Source of the DNA: Mesorhizobium liriopis
GTDB taxonomy: Bacteria; Pseudomonadota; Alphaproteobacteria; Rhizobiales; Rhizobiaceae
Reading direction: 5' to 3'
Assembly (NCBI RefSeq): GCF_024053505.1
Contig: NZ_JAMXQS010000006.1
Coordinates: 310,001-374,000 of the forward strand
DNA length: 64,000 nucleotides
Of this stretch, positions 56,768 to 64,000 are shown piece after piece (within the stretch, counting starts at the first letter, position 1; each line of letters opens with the position of its first letter). The translations under genes were made by a program, and so were the position numbers. The notes beneath the pieces are model-generated. The model was not told where the DNA came from. It was given only the letters and a program-made list of their open reading frames with translations, and made no database searches.

Positions 56768-58645
56768 ATGCTCGCGATCAACGACCTATCCCTGCGCATT
56801 GCCGGCCGGCTTCTGCTCGACCATGCCAACCTATCATTGCCAGCCGGCACCAAGGCCGGGTTGGTGGGGCGCAACGGCACGGGCAAGACCACGCTTTTCC
56901 GCGCCATCACCGGCGATCTCGCCTCGGAAAGCGGCACGGTGGAACTGCCCAAGGGGCTGCGCATCGGCCAGGTCGCACAGGAAGCGCCGGGCACGGAAGA
57001 GTCTTTGATCGAGATCGTGCTGAAAGCCGACAAGGAACGTCTGGCGCTGATGCACGAAGCCGAGACCGCCACGGACGCTCACCGCATCGCCGAGATCCAG
57101 ATCCGGCTCGCCGATATCGACGCACACTCGGCCGAATCGCGCGCGGCCACTATCCTCGCCGGCTTGGGCTTCGACGATGCCGCGCAGAAGCGGCCTGCCT
57201 CATCCTTCTCCGGCGGCTGGCGTATGCGCGTGGCACTCGCCTCCGTGCTCTTCGCCCAGCCCGATCTTCTGCTTCTCGATGAGCCGACCAATTACCTCGA
57301 TCTCGAAGGCACGTTGTGGCTCGAAAATTACGTCGCGAAATATCCGCATACGGTTCTCCTGATCAGCCACGACCGCGACCTTCTCAACAACGCGGTCAGC
57401 TCCATCGTCCATCTCGACGCGCAGAAGCTGACATGGTGGCGCGGCAACTATGACAGCTTCGAGCGGCAGCTGGAGGAAAGCCAGGTTCTGCAGGAAAAGA
57501 GCCGCGTGAAGCAGGAAGCGCAGCGCAAGCACCTGCAAAGCTTCGTGGACCGGTTCCGAGCGAAGGCATCCAAGGCGCGCCAGGCACAGTCACGCATCAA
57601 GGCACTGGAGCGCATGAAGCCGATCGCCTCGGTGACCCACGACACCGTGCGGCCCTTCTCGTTTCCCGAGCCGGCGAAAGTGGTCGCCTCGCCCATCGTC
57701 GCGATGAACAATGTCTCGGTCGGCTACACGGCCGGCAAGCCGATCCTGAAGAACCTGACCCTGCGCATCGACGCCGACGACCGTATCGCGCTGCTCGGCG
57801 CCAACGGCAACGGCAAGTCGACCTTCGCCAAGCTTCTGGCCGGACGCCTCACGCAGGAGGCGGGCTCGATCACGCTGGCGCCGGGTCTCAAGGTTTCGAT
57901 CTTCGCACAACATCAGCTCGATGATCTGAGGCCGGAAGAAAACGCTTATGAGCATGTCCGCCGCCTGATGCCGGATTCGCCCGAGTCAAAGGCGCGCGCC
58001 AAGGTCGCGCAGTTCGGTCTTTCGACGGAGAAGATGAACACCAAGGCCAAGGAACTGTCGGGCGGCGAGAAAGCGCGTCTGCTGATGGGCCTCGCCGCCT
58101 TCGACGGTCCGAACCTTTTCATCCTCGACGAGCCGACCAACCACCTCGATATCGACAGCCGCGAACAGCTGATCGTGGCGCTCAATGATTTCCCCGGCGC
58201 GGTCATCCTCGTCAGCCACGACCGTCACCTGCTGGAAGCCACCGCCGACCGGCTCTGGCTCGTCAAGGACGGCACCGTCGCGCCCTATGACGGAGACATG
58301 GACGATTACCGCCAGCTGGTGACGGGCTCTTCCGCCGACCGCCGCGAGAAGCGCGAAGCAGACAAAAACTCGAAAGCCGACAAGCGACGCGAGGCCGCGC
58401 AACGCCGCGCCGCCAACGAGCCGCTCGCCAAGGAAATCAAGGCGACGGAAGCCTTGATCGAACGCCTGCGCAAGCGTGTCGGCCTGATCGAGACGGAGCT
58501 GAACGACCCCGCCCTCTACGAACGCGACGCAGCCAAAGCGACCAAACTCGCCAAGGAACGGGCCGAGCTCGCCAGCTCCATCGATGGCCACGAGGAGCGC
58601 TGGCTGGAGCTTTCGGCGAAATACGAAGAAGCGGTCGCCGTCTAG
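56768..58645 (+). CDS. ABC-F family ATPase (translation factor type)
   Basis: A 625-residue protein from ATG 56768 (a longer frame to 56639 runs through the terminator). Two ABC domains: Walker A GRNGTGKTTLFRA near 34-46, signature FSGGWRMRVALA near 150-161, LLLDEPTNYLDL near 170-181; second Walker A GANGNGKSTFAKL near 341-353, signature LSGGEKARLLMGL near 429, DEPTNHLD near 457. The inter-domain linker and a C-terminal coiled coil with many charged residues are typical. ABC-F proteins act on ribosomes. The exact subgroup is not resolved. Confidence 0.92.
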   Translation: MLAINDLSLRIAGRLLLDHANLSLPAGTKAGLVGRNGTGKTTLFRAITGDLASESGTVELPKGLRIGQVAQEAPGTEESLIEIVLKADKERLALMHEAETATDAHRIAEIQIRLADIDAHSAESRAATILAGLGFDDAAQKRPASSFSGGWRMRVALASVLFAQPDLLLLDEPTNYLDLEGTLWLENYVAKYPHTVLLISHDRDLLNNAVSSIVHLDAQKLTWWRGNYDSFERQLEESQVLQEKSRVKQEAQRKHLQSFVDRFRAKASKARQAQSRIKALERMKPIASVTHDTVRPFSFPEPAKVVASPIVAMNNVSVGYTAGKPILKNLTLRIDADDRIALLGANGNGKSTFAKLLAGRLTQEAGSITLAPGLKVSIFAQHQLDDLRPEENAYEHVRRLMPDSPESKARAKVAQFGLSTEKMNTKAKELSGGEKARLLMGLAAFDGPNLFILDEPTNHLDIDSREQLIVALNDFPGAVILVSHDRHLLEATADRLWLVKDGTVAPYDGDMDDYRQLVTGSSADRREKREADKNSKADKRREAAQRRAANEPLAKEIKATEALIERLRKRVGLIETELNDPALYERDAAKATKLAKERAELASSIDGHEERWLELSAKYEEAVAV

Positions 58646-58665
58646 CTACCGCCTCCCTCGAAAGC

Positions 58666-60474
58666 CTAGTTCGTCGGCTCGTTCGTCTGCGCATATTTGC
58701 CAACCAGTTCGCCCTTGGCCACGACATGGCCTTTGACGAGATTCAATATCTCGTCACGGTTGGCGCCCAGCGGGGCGTCGAGCATCGTATCCAATGCCAG
58801 AACCTGAATATGATAATGGTGGGCCGGATCGCCGACCGGCGGGCGCGGGCCGCGATAGGCGACATAGTTCGCCGAGCCCCGCCCCTGCATGATGCCCTTT
58901 GTCGTGTCCCCATCGAGGCGGTCACGCTCCGGCAGTGCTTCCGGCAATTCGATCGTGGACGCAGGAATGTTCCACGCCACCCAATGCACGGTCGGCTTCT
59001 GCGGCGCGTCGGGGTCTTCCATGATGATAGCGTAGGATACGGCGCCCTCCACGCGATTCCATTTGAGAGGAATCGAAATGCCTTGACCATATTCCGTGTA
59101 GGCGAACGGAATGTCGCCATCGGCCGCAAAAGCCGGGGAAGAGACGTCGACCTTTGCATCGGTCTTGGCAGCCGTTTCCGGGCGTGCATTCGCTAGCGCC
59201 ATATTCGTGCCCTGCGATGTCTGCGCCGTTGTCCAGTCGGCCGGCACCTGTTTCGGCGTGTAGTCGGCGGAGGCGCCATCCTTCACGACACGATAAAGGA
59301 TGCCGTTGGTGTCATCCGAGAACAGCAGCGCGCCATCCTTGGCGACCGCCATACCGACGAGCCGGCCGTAATTCTTCGTGCCGTCCTCGCTCAGGAAACC
59401 GGTGATGAACGGCTCAACCTTGGTTGCCTGCCCGTTCTCATCGAAACGCACGCGGACGACCTCGTAGCCCGACGCAGGCTTGCGGTTCCAAGAGCCGCGC
59501 AGAGCGACGAACGCGTCGTTGGCGACCTCGTCGCCCATGCGTCCGCCGCCCGAATGGAACGCCCACTCCATGCCGGCCGAATGGGCCGTATACATCAGCG
59601 CCGGGTTCGTGCTGCCTTTGGCCCATTCGGCATTCGACAAACCGCCCTGCGGTTCGAGCTGCGGATACTCCTTGCCGTCCTCCATCACATAGGGCCAGCC
59701 ATAGCGCTTGCCGAACTCGACCTTGTTGACCTCTTCCTGCTGCAGATCGTTGCCGAGATAATCGATGCCCTGATCCCAGGTCCACAGCTCGCCGGTGACC
59801 GGGTGCCAGCCATAGCCGATGGCATCGCGCAGGCCGGTCGCCACGATAGAGCGCTGCTTGCCATCCGGGCTCACGCGCAGAAGTGCAGCACTCTCCTGGC
59901 TGGATTCGTTGCAGGTGTTGCAGGTCGAGCCGACCTGCACATAGAGCCAGCCATCAGGCCCCACCTTCATGCTGCGATTATAGTGCTGTCCGCTGTCGGG
60001 CAGGTCCTTCACGATCCGCTGCAATTCGCCGACCTTGCCGTCCTCGGCGATGTCGGCCACGAAAACCTCCCGCGCGCTCGCCGCGTAGAGCTTGTTCTCG
60101 TGGACGGTAACACCGTAGATCGCAGGTCGCTTGGCGACCACCTCCGGCGCTTCGTCGGCCACCCCGTCACCGTCCCGGTCACGCAGGCGGATGACGTCGC
60201 CTGTGCTGTTGCGGTTGATGTAGATGTCGCCATTCTCGGCCACCTCGACATAGCGCGCATTGCCGAGGTCCTTGGCGAAGACGCTGACCGAGTAGCCGGC
60301 AGTCACTTTCAGGCTTTTCACGAAGTCCGGGCCCGGCACGGTCGGCTTGGTCTCGAAGATATAGGTTTCGATCTGAGGCAGCTGGTCGTCATCGCCGACA
60401 GTCTGCGCGAGAGCCAGTTGCGATGTTACCGCCAGAAGACCGAGCGCGAGGGCAAGTGAGCGTTTCAAATCCAT
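58666..60474 (-). CDS. Sorbosone/glucose dehydrogenase-PEBP fusion, secreted
   Basis: A 602-residue protein. Residues 1-23 are a signal peptide. Residues about 45-420 form a six-bladed beta-propeller of the soluble sugar dehydrogenase type (NGDIYINRNSTGDVIRL; GWHPVTGELWTWDQGIDYLG; SAGMEWAFHSGGGRMGDE). Residues about 445-590 are a YbhB/YbcL-type PEBP domain, with AIIMEDPDAPQKPTVHWV and GPRPPVGDPAHHYHI segments. Fusion of the two is the unusual point. It may oxidise sugars with PQQ in the periplasm; enzyme activity not proven. No PQQ genes nearby. Confidence 0.85.
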   Translation of the reverse strand: MDLKRSLALALGLLAVTSQLALAQTVGDDDQLPQIETYIFETKPTVPGPDFVKSLKVTAGYSVSVFAKDLGNARYVEVAENGDIYINRNSTGDVIRLRDRDGDGVADEAPEVVAKRPAIYGVTVHENKLYAASAREVFVADIAEDGKVGELQRIVKDLPDSGQHYNRSMKVGPDGWLYVQVGSTCNTCNESSQESAALLRVSPDGKQRSIVATGLRDAIGYGWHPVTGELWTWDQGIDYLGNDLQQEEVNKVEFGKRYGWPYVMEDGKEYPQLEPQGGLSNAEWAKGSTNPALMYTAHSAGMEWAFHSGGGRMGDEVANDAFVALRGSWNRKPASGYEVVRVRFDENGQATKVEPFITGFLSEDGTKNYGRLVGMAVAKDGALLFSDDTNGILYRVVKDGASADYTPKQVPADWTTAQTSQGTNMALANARPETAAKTDAKVDVSSPAFAADGDIPFAYTEYGQGISIPLKWNRVEGAVSYAIIMEDPDAPQKPTVHWVAWNIPASTIELPEALPERDRLDGDTTKGIMQGRGSANYVAYRGPRPPVGDPAHHYHIQVLALDTMLDAPLGANRDEILNLVKGHVVAKGELVGKYAQTNEPTN

Positions 60475-60538
60475 CTCCTCCGAATTGCCGGCGGAGATAG
60501 CGTGAGAGGGCGAGCCGCCTAGGGCGCTCGCGAGAAGT

Positions 60539-60988
60539 TCAGGCCTTGCGTTCCCATCGGCGGTCTGCCGTCTGCTGCCAGTAGGTCACGTCGTGCCCGG
60601 CATCCTTCATCACCTTCCAATGCCGCCGCGCACCTTCGAGCTGCTGCTGATCGTGCCCGTCGAACAGAAACACTGCCCTCTCATAGGCCTCCAGACCCGA
60701 AGGCTCCGCGTTGTCGACGAGAAAGCGCACCTGCGCGCCGTTCGGATTGACCGGTTCGGTCGAAAGAATGATCGGCTGACGATCGGGATGAGGGTCGCGG
60801 TCCGTGCCATGCGCGAGAAAGGAATCGTCGCGAAACGTCCAGAGATGCGCGTCCAGCGCATCACGCCGCTCCGTCGAGCCACACTGTACGGCAACGCGCC
60901 AGCCGCGCTTCAGGCTGCGCTCGAGAAGGCCCGGCAGCGCATCCTCGAGCGTCGACTCGGTGAGATGATAGAAGAGGACTTCCGTCAT
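60539..60988 (-). CDS. holC: DNA polymerase III chi subunit
   Basis: A 149-residue protein from ATG 60988, overlapping the pepA stop by four bases. [20 protein letters not shown] begins the chi fold (split here), then [21 protein letters not shown] and [18 protein letters not shown]. Chi links the clamp loader to SSB. The pepA-holC pair is conserved in proteobacteria. Confidence 0.9.
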   Translation of the reverse strand: MTEVLFYHLTESTLEDALPGLLERSLKRGWRVAVQCGSTERRDALDAHLWTFRDDSFLAHGTDRDPHPDRQPIILSTEPVNPNGAQVRFLVDNAEPSGLEAYERAVFLFDGHDQQQLEGARRHWKVMKDAGHDVTYWQQTADRRWERKA

Positions 60989-62499
60989 GCCGTGTTTTTG
61001 GCAGTCTCGTAATTGTCCGCCACGAAGCGGTCGAGCAGCCGGACGCCGAAGCCCGAACCCCAGGACTGGTTGATCTCGTTCGACGGCGAGCCCATCGCCG
61101 TGCCCGCGATGTCGAGGTGCGCCCAAGGCGTGTCCTTGACGAAGCGCTTGAGGAACTGGGCTGCCGTGATCGAGCCACCGTAACGGCCACCGATATTCTT
61201 CATGTCGGCATTCTTGGAATCGATCAGCTTGTCATAGTCGGGGCCCATCGGCATCCGCCACACGCGCTCGTCGGTGGCGAGGCCTGCCGCAGTCAGGCGC
61301 TGTGCCAATTCGTCATCGTTGGAAAACAGGCCGGCATGCAGCTGGCCGAGCGCCACGAGAATGGCACCCGTCAGCGTCGCCAGATCGATCATCAGCTGCG
61401 GCTGGAAGCGGTCATTGGTGTACCAGAGCGCGTCCGCCAGCACGAGGCGGCCCTCGGCGTCCGTGTTCAGCACCTCGATGGTCTGGCCCGACATGGATGA
61501 GACGATATCGCCGGGCCGCTGCGCGTCGCCGCTGACCATGTTCTCGACGCAGCCGATGACGCCGACGACGTTGGCCTTCGCCTTGCGGCCGGCAAGCGCT
61601 CGCATCAGGCCGAGCACGGCGGCGGCACCGCCCATGTCGCCCTTCATGTCTTCCATGCCGGCGGCCGGCTTCATCGAGTTGCCGCCCGTGTCGAACACCA
61701 CGCCCTTGCCAACGAAAGCGACGGGCTTCTCGTCGCCACCGCCCTTCCACTGCATGACGGCCAGCCGGCCCGGCTGGGTCGAGCCGCGCGAGACGCCGAG
61801 CAATGCACCCATGCCGAGCTCGTGCATCTCTTCTTCAGTCAGCACTTCGACCTCGACGCCGAATTCGCGCAACGCTTCGGCGTGGCCCGAGAGTTCCAGG
61901 GGGCCGAGATGGTTGGCCGGCTCGTTGACGAGATCGCGCGCCAGATGCACGCCCTCGGCAACCGCCCTCACCGCGGCGAAGGCCCGCTCGGCGGCTGCAG
62001 CGTCGGAAACGTGAATGGTCACGGAAGCCGCTTCGCCGCTTTTCGCGCCGTCCGCCTTCTCGCCCTCATCCTTCCTGGTCTTGTATTTGTCGAAGCTGTA
62101 GGCGCGCAGCAGGATGCCGGCCGCGAGCTGCGCAGCGTCCTCGGCGCTCACATCCACGCCCTCGACGCTCGCGACGATCGATATCTTGGCGCCCTTGCGC
62201 AATTGGCTGCCGGCCACCCCGCCGAGCTTCAGCCATGCATGGTCGTTCAGCGCATCGGCCTTGCCGGTGCCGATGGCGATCAGACGGTCGGGGCCGTTCT
62301 CCACTGGCGCGATCAGTTCGAGCACCGCGCCGAACTTGCCTGAAAATTCGGCGACCCCAGACGCTCGACGCAGCGCTCCGCTGCCGTCGGCGGCCCGCCC
62401 CTCCGCGCTCAGCGCACCACCGTCTCCCGCCAATACGATGACGGAGCCACTCTGCGGGGCTGGCGATGAAGCGAAGGCGATGGTGGGAAGCTGGGCCAT
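60985..62499 (-). CDS. pepA: Leucyl aminopeptidase
   Basis: A 504-residue protein. The M17 active-site segments are [19 protein letters not shown] near 261-279 and [14 protein letters not shown] at about 344-357, carrying the two-metal ligands. It releases N-terminal amino acids from peptides; homologues also bind DNA in E. coli. Coupled to holC. Confidence 0.95.
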   Translation of the reverse strand: MAQLPTIAFASSPAPQSGSVIVLAGDGGALSAEGRAADGSGALRRASGVAEFSGKFGAVLELIAPVENGPDRLIAIGTGKADALNDHAWLKLGGVAGSQLRKGAKISIVASVEGVDVSAEDAAQLAAGILLRAYSFDKYKTRKDEGEKADGAKSGEAASVTIHVSDAAAAERAFAAVRAVAEGVHLARDLVNEPANHLGPLELSGHAEALREFGVEVEVLTEEEMHELGMGALLGVSRGSTQPGRLAVMQWKGGGDEKPVAFVGKGVVFDTGGNSMKPAAGMEDMKGDMGGAAAVLGLMRALAGRKAKANVVGVIGCVENMVSGDAQRPGDIVSSMSGQTIEVLNTDAEGRLVLADALWYTNDRFQPQLMIDLATLTGAILVALGQLHAGLFSNDDELAQRLTAAGLATDERVWRMPMGPDYDKLIDSKNADMKNIGGRYGGSITAAQFLKRFVKDTPWAHLDIAGTAMGSPSNEINQSWGSGFGVRLLDRFVADNYETAKNTA

Positions 62500-62768
62500 G
62501 CAATGTCCTTTTGCAGCGCACGAAATTGCGCCGTGAAGCGGCGCGACTTTCGCCTTTTTCCTTTGATTTGCAAGCGGGGTGCGCCCGTCGATCCAATCGT
62601 TTACCGTTTGTGAACCATGACTCTTCCCGCTTTCTTCACCATTCGAGAACAGTTTGACTTAACTTGGTCGGGCCCTCCCCGGCCAAGGATGAACGGTTGT
62701 GCAGTGCGAAATCAGCGCTTAAATGCGCGCTCGGCTGCAAAGCCTTTGAAGCTGGAAACACGAGCAGG

Positions 62769-63956
62769 ATGAACGTCGCCGAAAACTACATCCTGCGCCG
62801 CGTTTTCGTTTTCTTCGCAGGCACCCTGCTCTGGACGCTCGCCATCGTCTGGACGACGCAGGTCCTCGCGCGCATCGATCTCGTCACCGACAGCGGTCAA
62901 TCGGCGCTGGCCTTCTTTCAGGTCGCAACGCTGATCCTGCCTTCGATCATCCCGCTTGTCGTCGCCTTCGCCATCCTCATCGCGGTGAGCCAGACACTGG
63001 CCGCGATGAATTCCGACTCCGAACTGATGGTGTTCGCGGCCGCCGGCAGCCCGCGCACCACCGTCATTCGACCCATCATCCTGCTCGCAGTGTTTGCAAG
63101 CCTGCTGGCGCTTTTCGTCGACAACAGCATCGACCCCTATGCACGCCAGAAGAGCCGCGAATTGGTAGCTGCCGCGCGCGCCGATCTGCTTTCGCTGGTC
63201 ATTCAGGAAGGTACGTTCCGCAAGGTCGAGGACGGGCTTTACGTGCAGATCGCCCGCCGACTGCCCGACGGGCGCCTGGGCGGCATCTTCATTTCCGACA
63301 CCCGCACCGAAGGCGTGAACCTCGTCTATTACGCCAAGGACGGCGCGGTGACGAAGCAGGACAACAAGAACATCCTCGTCATGCAGGATGGTGAGGTGCA
63401 GCGGAAAACAGCGGAAGGCGATGTGTCGATCATCCGCTTCGATTCGAACGCCTTCGACCTTTCCGCCTTCGCACCAGGCAGCGGCGAAGTGCGCCTGTTG
63501 CCCAAGGATCGCACGCTCGGTTATCTCTTCAATCCCGATCCGAACGACAAATATTTCCAGTCCACTCCCCAGGCGTTCACCGCGGAAATCCATCGGCGCC
63601 TGACGGAATGGATCTATCCGCTGGTCTTCGCGATGATCGCACTGGCCGTCGCCGGGTCGCCGCGATCCGCTCGCGAACAGCGGCTTCATCCCCTGCTGAC
63701 GGCTTCGGTCATCGCGCTCTTCGAGCGCTGGCTGGGCTTCTTCTTCGCCGATCAGACCCAGTCGCATCCCGGGATGGCGTTCCTCGTTTATCTCGTGCCG
63801 ATCGGTGCCATCGTGGTTTCCGGCCTTTTCATCCTGTTCAACAGGCCGATGGAGCTGCCGACCTCGACCGTCGAGCGCGTCGTGGCTCAGTTTCGCCGCT
63901 GGAATGATCGCTTCAACGCCTGGCGCTGGGGCAAGGCTGCGGGAGGCACCGCCTGA
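62769..63956 (+). CDS. lptF: LPS export permease LptF
   Basis: A 395-residue inner membrane protein from ATG 62769. It has the LptF/LptG family layout: membrane spans near 15-40, 60-85 and 100-120, then a periplasmic beta-jellyroll region (about 130-265), then spans near 285-375. With LptG and LptB it pulls lipopolysaccharide out of the inner membrane. Its stop overlaps lptG (TGATG). Divergent from pepA. Confidence 0.92.
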   Translation: MNVAENYILRRVFVFFAGTLLWTLAIVWTTQVLARIDLVTDSGQSALAFFQVATLILPSIIPLVVAFAILIAVSQTLAAMNSDSELMVFAAAGSPRTTVIRPIILLAVFASLLALFVDNSIDPYARQKSRELVAAARADLLSLVIQEGTFRKVEDGLYVQIARRLPDGRLGGIFISDTRTEGVNLVYYAKDGAVTKQDNKNILVMQDGEVQRKTAEGDVSIIRFDSNAFDLSAFAPGSGEVRLLPKDRTLGYLFNPDPNDKYFQSTPQAFTAEIHRRLTEWIYPLVFAMIALAVAGSPRSAREQRLHPLLTASVIALFERWLGFFFADQTQSHPGMAFLVYLVPIGAIVVSGLFILFNRPMELPTSTVERVVAQFRRWNDRFNAWRWGKAAGGTA

Positions 63957-64000
63957 TGGGCTGGACGCTTTCCCGCTACTTCCTGGTCCGCTACGCCGTC
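63956..64000 (+). CDS. lptG: LptG, N-terminal fragment
   Basis: Only 15 codons lie in the window (MGWTLSRYFLVRYAV). The ATG overlaps the lptF stop, and the first hydrophobic residues fit the start of LptG, the usual next gene. Confidence 0.85.
   Translation, partial: MGWTLSRYFLVRYAV

Noticed and set aside
1-64000. CRISPR arrays, insertion sequences, rRNA or tRNA genes
   Set aside because: No regularly spaced direct repeats with unique spacers, no transposase frames and no tRNA-like sequence were recognised by reading the window.

Overview
The window is a high-GC alphaproteobacterial chromosome segment, most likely Hyphomicrobiales close to Phyllobacteriaceae. This rests on the DUF982 gene, the hdaA, PerM-type transporter, CDP-alcohol phosphotransferase, purM, purN order and an Omp25/31-type porin. 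It splits into two parts: a temperate siphovirus-like prophage (1 to about 37,050, left end outside the window) and host core genome (about 37,300 to 64,000).

Prophage late region, minus strand, 1-16975: clan GH-A-like glycoside hydrolase, small and large terminase, portal with a C-terminal 2H-phosphoesterase (Acb1-like) domain, an Acb2/Tad1-like small protein, prohead protease with a nested scaffold, decoration protein, DUF2184 capsid protein, connectors, a Tat-signal protein, minor capsid protein, tail terminator, tail tube, tail chaperones joined by a -1 frameshift at seven U residues, a Doc-like gene with an unusual partner, and the tape measure. Small plus-strand genes of moron type interrupt this region (2068, 8273, 11603, 15908, 17050, 17470).

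Prophage early region: a divergent switch at 25910-25995 separates a leftward operon (YdaS/Cro-like regulator, ParB-domain protein, HTH protein, DNA methyltransferase, RuvC-like resolvase, DnaB-like helicase and many small genes in ATGA or TGATG overlaps) from the rightward CI-like S24 repressor. A 19-bp operator in the switch recurs with 18 of 19 matches over a strong promoter at 28424-28452. That promoter drives the rightward operon: small genes, a RecE-like nuclease, a putative annealing protein, a YbcO-like nuclease, an HNH endonuclease, accessory proteins, a possible excisionase and the tyrosine integrase. DnaA-box-like repeats at 27069-27087 and 28004-28034 suggest a phage origin.

Host region: DUF982 gene; hdaA; AI-2E/PerM transporter; CDP-alcohol phosphotransferase; purMN; molybdopterin oxidoreductase; rlmJ; exported protein; RNase T2; GST; porin; uvrC; pgsA, moaD and moaE; a GGDEF-EAL protein; ndk; GST; DinB-type protein; a glycine-rich repeat protein; ABC-F ATPase; a sorbosone dehydrogenase-PEBP fusion; holC and pepA; lptF and the start of lptG.

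The most interesting point is the paired putative anti-CBASS functions: a cyclic-nucleotide phosphodiesterase-like domain fused to the portal, next to a cyclic-nucleotide-sponge-like gene. The programmed tail frameshift, the nested scaffold, the Doc pair and the repressor operators follow.
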